From Meconema thalassinum (lineage: Eukaryota; Arthropoda; Insecta; Orthoptera; Tettigoniidae), in the NCBI GenBank assembly GCA_946902985.2, contig OX336399.1:164654911-164718910 (forward strand): a stretch of 64,000 nt of DNA, in the 5' to 3' direction. Below are positions 40,293 through 50,445 of this stretch, in pieces. Position 1 is the first letter of the stretch. Each line of letters opens with the position of its first letter. The translations under genes and the position numbers were made by a program. The notes beneath the pieces were generated by a model. The model saw only the letters and a program-made list of their open reading frames with translations. It had not been told where the DNA came from and did not search any database.

Positions 40293-42698
40293 CTACTGAG
40301 GACCACGGGGCTCGTTTTGACTTCTTGTAAGGAATTTATGTTTCTTCTTAGCCCAGGCAGCTTTCATCTTCTGGCTGTGTGCCTGCTTTCTTTCCTGTGT
40401 CCACTTCGATCTGGTAGTCCCTGTACTCTTCCTGCTGGTGAGAGACACTGGAAAGACACCATGTTGAATCATCTGTCGGAATTGTGATCGATCCTGTATG
40501 TTTTTTGATGAAATTCCAAGTTGCTCTAGGTCTGACTTCACTGTGGTGATCCATTTGTTTTTAGACGCTTTCCCTCTTCCTGTCGTGGTGAAGATCTTGC
40601 TGGTAAGTCTATCTGGACCAATGCGTGTCAGATGTCCGTAGAAAGCTAATCGTCTCTTCCTCATGGATGTGACGATATCATCTTGATGATCATAGAGCTC
40701 ATTGTTGTGCCTGATCCTGTAAGTACCACCCTCTTCCTTTATTGGTCCTAAAATCCTTCTAAGTATTTTCCGTTCCTTGAGCTCTAGTTTCCTCAGTGGG
40801 CCTTTGCGGTTCATCAGGAGACACTCAGAGGCATATAGAACGGAAGGTCTTACTACTGAGTTGTAATGTAGAAGTTTAAGGTTCTTAGAGAGGCACTTGG
40901 ATGTGTAGATGCTCTTACAGGAGTGGTAGACCCCTTCCAGTTTCGTGCATCTAGTGTCTATTGCTAAGGTCTCACTCTCGTTTGCTGGAATCCACTCCCC
41001 TAGGTACTTCACTGCAGGAACTTTTTGAATTGCGGTGTCTCTCACAAGAATAGTAGATGGGGCTCCCTTTATATTTGTCATGAACACGGTTTTTTGTATA
41101 TTGACCTCCAAGCCAGTTTTAGCTGCTATGTTATAGAGGCTCTGTAGTTGGTGAGTAGCTTCTTCTATGTTATTCGCTAACAAGGTAAGGTCGTCGGCAA
41201 AGGCCAGGCAAGGTACATTGAGATTGTCTTTCTTGTACCCAATTTGCAGTCCTGTTCCTGATGGTAACGTGGTAGTCCATTCCCTGATAATCTTCTCAAG
41301 TACACAATTGAAGAGAATACAAGAAATGCCATCACCTTGTCTAACTCCTGTTTGGATAGAGAAGCTGACTGAGAGTTCACCTCTGAACTTGACTTTGGAG
41401 GTCGTAGTCTTCAGTGTAGCCTGGGTTAGTCTGGTGGTCTTCGCATCCAGTCCTGATTCCCATAGAGTGGAGAAGAGGGTCTGTCTGTCTATTGAATCAT
41501 ACGCCTTCTGGAAATCCACTAGTATGACTACCCATCGATGTCCGCCACAATTCTTGTACCTTAAGATTGTCTTGAGGTTCTGTGTTTGCTCTATGCGTGA
41601 TCCATTTGCACGAAAACCGGCCTGATATTCACCTAGTTGGGAATCTAGTTGACTAGTAACTCTGGTTAGCAAGGCTTTAGATATTATCTTGTATGTGACA
41701 GATATTAGAGATATGCCTCTGTAGTTATCAAGTTCAATCCTACTACCTTTCTTGTGTAGAGGATGGATCACAGCTGAGGTCCATCCCTCAGGTAAGGTCT
41801 CCGTTGCCCATATATCCTGTATGATTTGATGGAGGTTTCGTATTGATTGTTCATCAGCATGTTTCCACATTTCTGCAACTATACCGTCTTCACCTGAGGC
41901 CTTGTTGTTCTTTAGGCTCTTGATGATCTCCCTTATTTCTTCTATGGTTGGCGGTAAGGAGTCTGGATTTCTGGAAGGAGGGTCATGGAAGGTGAGTCTC
42001 TCTTTAGGTTCCTCTGCATTGAGGAGCTTCTTGAAATACCCTGCAAGGGTACTGGTGCAATCCTTGTTGTTGTACTGAAGTTTTCCATCAGGTCCACGAA
42101 GATGAAGGGTAGGAGCTTTGTATTGTGTCGACTGTTTTCTGAGTTCTCTGTAGAAATCCCTCGAGTTATGTCTTTTGAAGTCCTCTTCTGCCTGTTTTAT
42201 TAGAGCCTTATTATGGTTCCTCTTGGTTTGTCGAACTATATTGGAAGTTATTTTTCTTTGTGTAAGAAAGGCCTGGTAGTTAGCTTCATTCTTGCACTGG
42301 TTCCAAGTGGCCCAGGCTCTACGCCTTTCTTCTATAGCCTGGTCACATTTAGTCGTCCACCAGAGATGCTTGGCTTTGTTGGATGAGGCAGGTATGGTTT
42401 TTTGAGCGGCATCCAGTAGAGCCTTTTGTAGGTTGGACCAACCTTGCTTCTCTGAGTTTTCCTTCAGGGTGGCTTGGAAACCACAGTCTTCATCACTCAG
42501 TTTGAGGACGTTGAACTTTGGTATTTTACCAACTTTGGAGGTATTTGGTGGTCTCCTAATTGGCTGCAGGTTGGTTTTCACCAGAGATAAGTAATGGTCT
42601 GAGTCTAAGTTAGCTGCCCTTAGCACTTTGACATTTTGTATCTCTTTGTGATACTTTCTGTCCATGGCCACATGATCCAACTGGAACTCTCCTAGCAT
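40293..42698 (-). CDS. LINE family 2 ORF2: reverse transcriptase part
   Basis: An 801-residue frame. In order it shows the end of the endonuclease (DSDHYLSLV), motif 0 (NNKASGEDGIVAEMW), LHKKGSRIELDNYRGISLIS, motif A (VVILVDFQKAYDSIDR), motif B (GVRQGDGISCILFNCVLE), motif C (CLAFADDLTLLANN), motif D (KTVFMTN) and motif E (VKYLGEWI). A long basic C-terminal region follows (RKILRRILGPIKEEGG, RKRRLAFYGHLTR). All catalytic aspartates are present. The frame is separated from its endonuclease part by one in-frame TAG. Related relics lie at 11720, 13197, 14215 and 57620. The clade is not certain; RTE/CR1-like features are mixed. Confidence 0.93.
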   Translation of the reverse strand: MLGEFQLDHVAMDRKYHKEIQNVKVLRAANLDSDHYLSLVKTNLQPIRRPPNTSKVGKIPKFNVLKLSDEDCGFQATLKENSEKQGWSNLQKALLDAAQKTIPASSNKAKHLWWTTKCDQAIEERRRAWATWNQCKNEANYQAFLTQRKITSNIVRQTKRNHNKALIKQAEEDFKRHNSRDFYRELRKQSTQYKAPTLHLRGPDGKLQYNNKDCTSTLAGYFKKLLNAEEPKERLTFHDPPSRNPDSLPPTIEEIREIIKSLKNNKASGEDGIVAEMWKHADEQSIRNLHQIIQDIWATETLPEGWTSAVIHPLHKKGSRIELDNYRGISLISVTYKIISKALLTRVTSQLDSQLGEYQAGFRANGSRIEQTQNLKTILRYKNCGGHRWVVILVDFQKAYDSIDRQTLFSTLWESGLDAKTTRLTQATLKTTTSKVKFRGELSVSFSIQTGVRQGDGISCILFNCVLEKIIREWTTTLPSGTGLQIGYKKDNLNVPCLAFADDLTLLANNIEEATHQLQSLYNIAAKTGLEVNIQKTVFMTNIKGAPSTILVRDTAIQKVPAVKYLGEWIPANESETLAIDTRCTKLEGVYHSCKSIYTSKCLSKNLKLLHYNSVVRPSVLYASECLLMNRKGPLRKLELKERKILRRILGPIKEEGGTYRIRHNNELYDHQDDIVTSMRKRRLAFYGHLTRIGPDRLTSKIFTTTGRGKASKNKWITTVKSDLEQLGISSKNIQDRSQFRQMIQHGVFPVSLTSRKSTGTTRSKWTQERKQAHSQKMKAAWAKKKHKFLTRSQNEPRGPQ

Positions 42699-42713
42699 TG
42701 GATTTGGGCTCTT

Positions 42714-43013
42714 CTAAGTCTTGGCCTTCCGAGGCAGGCGTTTGAAGGCAGTTGATTTTAGGACCAGGTCATACTTATCGCAAAGATCTATGAGGCGTTC
42801 TCCATTCTTATTGGTCCTCTTATGGGCTGGATAGAGGCCCACTATCCGACGATATTTTTTCTCCTTGCCAATTTGTGCGTTAAAATCACCCATGAGTATG
42901 GTGGTATGATGTTGTGGAATCTTGTCAAGGGTTTCTTCTAGAACACTCCAATATTGCTCAACTGACTCTAGGTCTTTTCTGTTTGTGTCGTTTGTGGGTG
43001 CATGAAAGTTCAT
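42714..43013 (-). pseudogene. LINE family 2 ORF2: endonuclease part, 5'-truncated
   Basis: The minus-strand frame MNFHAPTNDTNRKDLESVEQ, then TTILMGDFNAQIGKEKKYRR and NGERLIDLCDKYDLVLKSTA is the APE-type endonuclease; GDFNA is its catalytic block. It ends at TAG (42714-42716), in the same frame as the RT part, where a tryptophan codon would be expected (RKAKT before, KSPNP after). The N-terminal endonuclease residues are missing because the element is truncated at a TTTA microsatellite. Confidence 0.88.
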
Positions 43014-43015
43014 TA

Positions 43016-43023
43016 CTTTATTT

Positions 43024-43068
<45 letters not shown>
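43016..43068. repeat. TTTA microsatellite
   Basis: About eleven TTTA units abut the truncated 5' end of the LINE. Confidence 0.9.
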
Positions 43069-43142
43069 TCCTTAAATAACTGAAAGTCAAACCAACTATC
43101 AACACAGCGCAGAATTGCACATCAGCTTGGGAGTGAGCATGT
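43069..43142 (+). pseudogene. LINE family 4 scrap
   Basis: CTGAAAGTCAAACCAACTAT to TCAGCTTGGGAGTGAGC matches 44776-44832 (LKVKPINNTEQNNRSAW there), so a sliver of that LINE lies here too. Confidence 0.6.
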
Positions 43143-43150
43143 AAGATAGC

Positions 43151-43724
43151 CAGCGTTTCCCAAACTGTGGTACGCGGTGATGTTACGAAAAATAAAAATA
43201 AAAATTAGATACGTTACGAAAAATATAAAATGTGAAAAACAATTAAAAATATAAAAACATTGATATGTTGTCGGAGGGCTTTAAGGCCAAAGATAAGAGC
43301 AGTTTCATGAATTGAATTGTGATTCAGAAATAAGGCAAACATTTTCAAAAATGATTCTTGTGAACTTTCGGGTTGAGAGGCGTGCAGAATATGCAGACAT
43401 AGTAGACAAAGCAGTTACATTTTTCTGCCTTTCACTACTTCGTACTTGTGTGAGACTGCATTTTCTTCACTTGTTTATCTCAAGAATAAACACCGGAATA
43501 GTCTCCTTACAGTGGAAAATGATCTTTGTTTGAGACTCAGCATTCTTAAACCACACATTCCTAAGTTGGCTTCTAATCTTCAAGCTCACCCTTCACATTG
43601 AAGTTGTTAGTTGGACTTTGGTTTCTATGTTTAATTATTAAGAGTATTTTTATTAATATTATTTGTACAGTGTCATTCTCATCTCTTAAAGTGGTACACA
43701 CACACAAATGTTTGGGAAACACTG
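43151..43724 (+). mobile_element. Charlie-like hAT remnant
   Basis: The left end CAGCGTTTCCCAAACTGTGG and the complemented right end CAGTGTTTCCCAAACA form a hAT-Charlie type inverted repeat. AGATAG sits next to both ends and may be what is left of an 8-bp duplication. The interior encodes a transposase C-terminus and is otherwise deleted. Confidence 0.8.
43421..43603 (+). pseudogene. hAT (ZBED-type) transposase C-terminal fragment
   Basis: One frame reads FLPFTTSYLCETAFSSLVYL, KNKHRNSLLTVENDLCLRLS and ends LASNLQAHPSH, stop. The 'LPF.T.YLCE..FS.L...K.K.RN.L..E.DLR.ALS' pattern is the dimerisation region of Charlie/ZBED-type hAT transposases. Upstream frames do not connect, so this is a decayed 3' end. 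Confidence 0.82.
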
Positions 43725-43739
43725 AGATAGACAACCTTA

Positions 43740-44135
43740 AGGATGAAAACTTAACACAATAAATGGCAATTAAAGTGCGTTTACTTGTGAAATGACATTC
43801 CTTTTGGCAGGTGGGAGTTCTGGTTGTGAAAAAATATGCCGCACACGTCGACATTTCGGCCCACACGCGAAATATCACCACTTATTAGAGCATATGTCAC
43901 TCCATCCCATGCTATTCTTATGGGACTACCGCAATGTTTTGAGGACAAGAGGAGGGTTTCCTTGTGGCTTCACTTCCAGGTCGTTAGGGCATCTCCTTAT
44001 TACTCCTTGGCATGGGATCGGTTGCGCGCGGCGGCCATCTTGCCCATTAGCCCCTGGTCCAGCTCCGGCTTATTTACCCTCAAGTTGATTTACAGAGATC
44101 AGTATATAATCTTCACACAGCAGCAAGAAATAACA
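43740..44135. other. Nothing recognised
   Basis: Short open frames only. No motif or shared repeat was found. Confidence 0.35.
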
Positions 44136-44139
44136 ACAT

Positions 44140-44935
44140 GGAGATGTCCCTTACAACACTAAAGTTATGGCCTTCTTCGGGAAAAAACACGAGAGAACAA
44201 CAATTGCAATAGAAAATACAACCCTTGAGCAGGTATCAACATTCAAATATCTCGTCTATAACCTCAGTTACATCCAAGAAACCGATATGCAACACAAAAT
44301 CATCAACTTCACTAAGGTCACAGGACTAATAAATAACATCTTCAGGCCATCTTTAGTCCAGAGGCACACAAGTCTCAAACCTACCCTTCTATAAGGCAGC
44401 GAAGCTCGGACCCTTCGCAAAGGGGATGATAATGATCGTGTGGCCTCCGGAGAGACCGAGTGCAGGTCTTTCTAGTTGACGCCCGTGGGCGACCTGCGCG
44501 TCGTAATGAGGATGAAGTGATGATGAAGACGTTACATACACCCAGACCCCGAGCCACGGGAATTAACCACATGAGATTAAAATCCCTGATGGCTCGGCCG
44601 GGAATCGAACCCGGGGCACTTTGGGCCAAAGCCTCGTGCGCTAACCATTTAGTCATGGAGCCGGACGCAAAGGGAATGAACGGAGACTAACGAGTGCCGA
44701 GATGCGGTTCATGAGGAGAAAAGCTGGATATAAACTATGGGATAGGAAAAGATATGAGGATATCCTTAAAGAACTAAAAGTAAAACCAATTAACAACACA
44801 GAGCAGAATAACAGATCAGCTTGGAAGGACCATGTACTACGTATGAAGACCGGCCGGATCACCAGACGGGTCCTCAAATACCAACCTAGAGGCAGAAGAG
44901 ACGTAGGTTGACCCAAGGATGATGTAATATAAGAG
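44140..44935 (+). mobile_element. LINE family 4 relic split by a SINE
   Basis: Before the SINE: TTIAIENTTLEQVSTFKYLV and QHKIINFTKVTGLINNIFRP. After it: SAEMRFMRRKAGYKLWDRKR, ILKELKVKPINNTEQNNRSA and RMKTGRITRRVLKYQPRGRR. The blocks are the post-RT C-terminal region of a LINE; the motif 'FKYLG' has decayed to FKYLV. The SINE at 44430-44665 lies between the two halves, with the LINE sequence duplicated on each side. Confidence 0.85.
44430..44665 (-). mobile_element. tRNA-derived SINE, family C, with 14-bp TSD
   Basis: Minus strand: head CCGGCTCCATGACTAAATGG, A box region TAAATGGTTAGCGCACG, B box CGGGTTCGATTCCCGGCC, then a body with a GATGA-rich end. CGCAAAGGGGATGA (44416-44429) and CGCAAAGGGAATGA (44666-44679) are the duplicated target, 13 of 14 matching. 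Confidence 0.92.
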
Positions 44936-44939
44936 ATTC

Positions 44940-46158
44940 GTCACTTTTGGTTATAGAATTTCGGAGAGAGAGCACCGCCTGAGACTATGTACTGCTCTAC
45001 CAAGTCTGGCAACATTAAAAGTAAAAAGCCATGTGAATGTAGCCTTGATTACACGCAATTGAACAGTATGATCTGCGAAGAGTTATTGATGAAAATAACA
45101 CAAACATAACTGCGTCTTTCGCTAGGCGCTAAAATATACGTCCAGATAGGAAAATAATACGTTTTGATATATATCAATGTTGGCAATAGTTTTGTCACGA
45201 AGGACACAGTTATGCCGTTCTAGAGCTTTATTCATCTTTAGGCTAATTAAACATTGCTCTCCTACTCTACAGAATTGTTGGGATATTCGATGAATATAAA
45301 GAAAACTGTCCAAATGCACACACTACATTGCCATAACCTCACTTTTTCCCTAGCATGCCGGCTGCCACCCACCCCTCCCCGTCGCCCTAAACCACAAATT
45401 TTATTGCAATGCAAAGCAGAATGGGTAAGAAAACAAACTAGAGATGAAATGCACACATTTATTCTCTATATATTTTTATTCGAGAGCAGTCCATATTGCC
45501 CACTAGTTTTACACATGGTCAACACCAGGAAGATAAAAATTGCCGTATTGTTCTTAATATCATTATAATTCTTACATCCCGGTGCTTGGCAATTTTTCCA
45601 CCCTTGCAGTGGCATGATTGACTCTCAATTCAATTCAAATAAATAATCAAAATACCGAACAAATCAAAACAACCAACAACACCACGAGGAAAATCAATCA
45701 AAACAGACTATTCCCGCTTCCGCCAGTCGGTTTGATGTGAACGTTCATGAGTGCCAACTACGGAACCTTAGTGCTAAAATTAATTCTTCATTGGTTGGCA
45801 GAACATCCAGAGCAGAGCTTTACCGCGACCCACGTGCTCCCTATGATCTGTTATCCCCCTGGGTCGACCTACGAAGAGATGGAACGAGATCGTAACAGGC
45901 CACCTGCCTGACACTTGATAGGAAGAAGAAGATTCGTTTATTTAAAAACTTCTGAAATTGTTTAAATATGAGTGTTAGGCGAAGGTTGTCATTATTTTCT
46001 ATTTTGCAGGATTATATTTTATGAATAATATTTTGTGTTAATTTCGAACTTAACTGTTATTGCTTTATTTCCAATGATAAATGTAACACATTAAATCACG
46101 CCATTCCATTGTTTATCCAATACGGTCACAGCCTATGTAGTTAACTGTTAATTTGTTA
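44940..46158. other. Intergenic, nothing recognised
   Basis: No gene, no terminal repeats and no SINE head were found in this 1.2 kb. Confidence 0.4.
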
Positions 46159-48870
46159 TCGCGCTCTCGCTCTATACCCCCCGCCCATCTCGCGCTCTCG
46201 CTCTATACCGTCCGCCCATCACGCGCTCTCGCTCTATACCCCCCGCCCATCTCGCGCTCTCGCTCTATACCCCCGCCCATCACGCGCTCTCGCTCTATAC
46301 CCCCCGCCCATCTCGCGCTCTCGCTCTATACCCCCGCCCATCACGCGCTCTCGCTCTATACCCCCGCCCATCTCGTGCTCTCGCTCTATACCCCCCGCCC
46401 ATCACGCGCTCTCGCTCTATACCCCCCGCCCATCACGCGCTCTCGCTCTATACCCCCCGCCCATCACGCGCTCTCGCTCTATACCCCCGCCCATCACCCG
46501 CTCTCGCTCTATACCCCCCGCCCATCTCGCGCTCTCGCTCTATACCCCCCGCCCATCTCGCGCTCTCGCTCTATACCCCCCGCCCATCTCGCGCTCTCGC
46601 TCTATACCCCCCGCCCATCTCGCGATCTCACTCTATACCCCCCGCCCATCTCGCGCTCTCGCTCTATACCCCCGCCCATCTAGCGCTCTCGCTCTATACC
46701 GCCCGCCCATCACGCGCTCTCGCTCTATACCCCCCGCCCATCTCGCGCTCTCGCTCTATACCCCCCGCCCATCACGCGCTCTCGCTCTATACCCCCCGCC
46801 CATCTCGCAATCTCGCTCTATACCCCCCGCCCATCACGCGCTCTCGCTCTATACCCCCCGCCCATCTCGCTCTCTCGCTCTATACCCCCCGCCCATCTCG
46901 CGCTCTCGCTCTATTCCCCCCGCCCATCTCGCGCTCTCGCTCTATACCCCCCGCCCATCACGCGCTCTCGCTCTATACCCCCCGCCCTTCTCGCGCTCTC
47001 GCTCTATACCCCCCCCGCCCATCTCGCGCTCTCGCTCTATACCCCCCGCCCATCTCGCGCTCTCGCTCTATACCCCCCCGCCCATCACGCGCTCTCGCTC
47101 TATATCCCCCGCCTATCTCGCGCTCTCGCTCTATACCGCCCGCCCATCACGCGCTCTCGCTCTATACCCCCGCCCATCACGCGCTCTCGCTCTATACCCC
47201 CCGCCCTTCTCGCGCTCTCGCTCTATACCCCCCGCCCATCTCGCGCTCTCGCTCTATACCCCCGCCCATCTCGCGCTCTCGCTCTATACCCCCCGCCCAT
47301 CTCGTGCTCTCCCTCTATACCCCCGCCCATCTCGCGCTCTCGCTCTATACCCCCCGCCCATCTCGCGCTCTCGTTCCATACCCCCACCCATCTCGCGCTC
47401 TCGCTCTAAACCCCCGCCCATCTCGCGCTCTCGCTCTATACCCCCCGCCCATCTCGCGCTCTCGCTCTATACCCCCGCCCATCTCGTGCCTTCGCTCTAT
47501 ACCCCCCGCCCATCTCGCGCTCTCGCTCTATACCCCCGCCCATCTCGCGCTCTCGCTCTATACCCCCCGCCCATCTCGCGCTCCCGTTCCATACCCCCAC
47601 CCATCTCGCGCTCTCGCTCTAAACCCCCGCCCATCTCGCGCTCTCGCTCTATACCCCCCGCCCATCTCGCGCTCTCGCTCTATACCCCCGCCCATCTCGT
47701 GCCTTCGCTCTATACCCCCCGCCCATCTCGCGCTCTCGCTCTATACCCCCCGCCCATCTCGCGCTCTCGCTCTATACCCCCGCCCATCTCGCGCTCTCGC
47801 TCTATACCCCCGCCCATCTCGCGCTCTCGCTCTATACCCCCCGACCATCTCGCGCTCTCGCTCTATACCCCCCGCCCATCACGCGCTCTCGCTCTGTACC
47901 CCCCGCCCATCACGCGCTCTCGCTCTATACCCCCCGCCCATCACGTGCTCTCCCTCTATACCCCCGCCCATCACGCGCTCTCCCTCTATACCCCCCGCCC
48001 ATCTCGCGCTCTCGCTCTATACCCCGCCCATCTCGCGCTCTCGCTCTATACCCCCCGCCCATCTCGCGCTCTCGCTCTATACCGCCCGCCCATCACGCGC
48101 TCTCGCTCTATACCCCGCCCATCTCGCGCTCTCGCTCTATACCCCCCGCCCATCTCGCGCTCTCGCTCTATACCCCTCGCCCATCACGCGCTCTCGCTCT
48201 ATACCCCCCGCCCATCTCGCGCTCTTGCTCTATACCCCCCGCCCATCTCGCGCTCTCGCTCTATACCCCCCCCCCATCACGCGCTCTCGCTCTATACCCC
48301 CCCCCCATCACGCGCTCTCGCTCTATACCCCCCGCCCCCGCCCATCTCGCGCTCTCGCTCTATACCCCCCGCCCATCTCGCGCTCTCGCTCTATACCCCC
48401 CGCCCCCGCCCATCTCGCGCTCTCGCTCTATACCCCCCGCCCATCACGCGCTCTCGCTCTATACCCCCCGCCCATCACGCGCTCTCGCTCTATACCCCCC
48501 GCCCCCGCCCATCTCGCGCTCTCGCTCTATACCCCCCGCCCATCTCGCGCTCTCGCTCTATACCCCCCCGCCCATCACGCGCTCTCGCTCTATTCCCCCC
48601 GCCCATCTCGCGCTCTCGCTCTATACCCCCTGCCCATCTCGCGCTCTCGCTCTATACCCCCCGCCCATCTCGTGCTCTCGCTCTATACCCCCGCCCATCT
48701 CGCGCTCTTGCTCTATACCCCCCGCCCATCTCGCGCCCTCGCTCTATACCCCCGCCCATCTCGCGCTCTCGCTCTATACCCCCCCGCCCATCTCGCGCTC
48801 TCGCTCTATACCCCCCGCCCATCTCGCGCTCTCGCTCTATACCCCCCGCCCGTCTCGTGCTCTCCCTCCT
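46159..48870 (+). repeat. C-rich satellite, 31-bp unit, about 88 copies
   Basis: The unit is CGCTCTATACCCCCCGCCCA plus TCTCGCGCTCT, 31 bp with six Cs and 30 bp with five; the C run varies from four to seven. Two subtypes alternate irregularly (CCATCTCGCG and CCATCACGCG). The unit has no stop codon on either strand in most copies, which explains several overlapping frames of up to 539 residues. I see no sign that any is a gene. The minus strand has GGGC and GGGGGG runs in every unit. Confidence 0.97.
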
Positions 48871-48928
48871 CCATCCCACGCTGGCTCACGCCGACAGCGC
48901 CCTCACTCAGGGCTTCAGTATAATAATA

Positions 48929-49615
48929 CGAGGGCAGATCTAAAAATAAGTTGCACTTCCCAGTTATGGCCATTTATTACACCACCTATACAACAGCAAC
49001 ACGCCTATAACGACATACAATGTAACGTCACTTTTCCACATAGTTTCCAAGAGACTCCAAACATTTCTGAGAACGCACAACCAACTCGTCGATGCCGGAT
49101 GCTTAGAAAGTTCCTCCAGCGTTCTGCAACCACACGGAGACAGCGGCCTTCATCTCCTCATCGGTCTGGGAATGTCGACCACCGTTCTGTCTAATGATCG
49201 CATTCACACTGTTGACTTTTGCCCGGGTCCTGGACGTTGCGGGCCTGCCCTCGCGATATTCGTCCGTGATATCCGTGCGTCCGACTTCGAATTGCTGACA
49301 CCACTTTACGATCCCTTGCCGGGAAATGGCCCGCTCCCCATACACAGCACTAATTTCACGATGAATGTCTGTGTAATTCTTCCTTTTGGCCCATAGGAAT
49401 CGGATTGTCGCACGCACCTCATATTTGGAGTGAACGTCCAGTCGACGCGCCATTGCTTTTGGCCGCTATTCACAACATACAAGACGAGACACCACAGCGA
49501 CCTGCCTAACAGATGTGTGGGGAGTGTCTGTTCCTTTCTCCGCTGTGCCCACGTTTGCGAGGCACAGCGCGCTGCTGCAGCGCGTTAGTGCAACTAACTT
49601 TTTGATCCACCTTCG
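48929..49615. mobile_element. Deleted mariner element with TA duplication
   Basis: The left end CGAGGGCAGATCTAAAAATA and the complemented right end CGAAGGTGGATCAAAAAGTT form imperfect inverted repeats of about 29 bp, both leading to AGTTGCACT. TA flanks each side (48927-48928 and 49616-49617). The 687-bp interior holds a shortened transposase. Confidence 0.88.
49103..49453 (-). pseudogene. Mariner transposase with internal deletion
   Basis: It starts at ATG with MARRLDVHSKYEVRATIRFL and continues NYTDIHREISAVYGERAISR, QGIVKWCQQFEVGRTDITDE and YREGRPATSRTRAKVNSVNA, the N-terminal helix-turn-helix region. The frame then jumps to GRHSQTDEEMKAAVSVWLQN, which normally lies near the C-terminus, and stops. 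The catalytic core is absent. Beyond the stop, LESLGNYVEK-like residues of the original C-terminus can be read at about 49040. Confidence 0.88.
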
Positions 49616-49619
49616 TAAT

Positions 49620-49940
49620 AATAATATCGTACGCTCAACTAACAAGTGGCAGGGAGGACAGAGGAAGAGATTCAAGGATGCTTTAAAGTCAAATATGAAG
49701 AAATGCTCGATGAACTTCCCAACCGTCTGGCATGGCGTCGACTCGTCCACAATGTACCTCTACGATTCGAGCAGAATCGCCGGAGTTCTGAGGCTCTGAA
49801 GCGAATCGCTCGTAAAGAACGGGTGTCTATGAGAAGATACAACCCTCAACACCTTGGTGTTGATAAAACTTGCCCCCAGTGTGGAAGAGTTTCTGGCTCG
49901 AGGATTGGTCTCGACAGTCACCTGAGAACCCACCAGTGAA
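49620..49940 (+). pseudogene. LINE ORF2 C-terminal fragment with C2H2 finger
   Basis: The second frame reads CFKVKYEEMLDELPNRLAWR, RFEQNRRSSEALKRIARKER and ends in CPQCGRVSGSRIGLDSHLRT, H and a stop. The last part is a C2H2 zinc finger of the type that closes many LINE ORF2 proteins ('C..C.R...SRIGL.SH.R.H'). RT motifs are missing. Confidence 0.75.
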
Positions 49941-50084
49941 TGATTTGGAAGACAATTTTATACTCGTCCCCGAGTGATAGCCAATGATGATGATGAATAA
50001 TATCGTTTGGCCTCAGGTGCCGGGTGCAAGCTTTGTTGTTTGCGCCCATAGGGCAGCTTACATGTCGAATTTTGTCGTTCCTTG

Positions 50085-50375
50085 GAACGCTATGAAAGTC
50101 AAGGAGTTTAGATATCTAAGCTCCTTGACACTATAGCGCTTTCTAGTAGAGAAAGGAGGAACTTTATGTTGGCGGAAAATCCCGAGATTAATTTTGCCAT
50201 TATGAACACGGCCTACTGAATTCAAATGGGTTCTTTAACATGCCAACAACGTATGACATGCATGTCGTGATTTTTGTCACCTACCTAAAAATCACTTACC
50301 ATGGCCAGGAGCGAACCTGCAAGCTTGGACTTGGTAGTCCGACTCGATAACCACTCACCCACCGTGGCAAGAAGG
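50085..50375 (-). mobile_element. tRNA-derived SINE, family D, copy 1
   Basis: Minus strand: head CTTGCCACGGTGGGTGAGTG, A box GGGTGAGTGGTTATCG, B box AGGTTCGCTCC, then a body of about 200 bp. Near its 3' end is a 30-bp near-perfect palindrome (50099-50128). A second copy lies at 54794-55072. Confidence 0.82.
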
Positions 50376-50445
50376 GCTTCAGTTGAACTTGCCGAGCAAT
50401 ACGGCGTGGTTGTGATACCATATCTATAGACTTATCATGTTATGC

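Noticed and set aside
46153..48943. Overlapping open frames of 176, 539 and 485 residues
   Set aside because: They arise because the 31-bp satellite unit contains no stop codon. Several frames are open at once and the residues just repeat the satellite.
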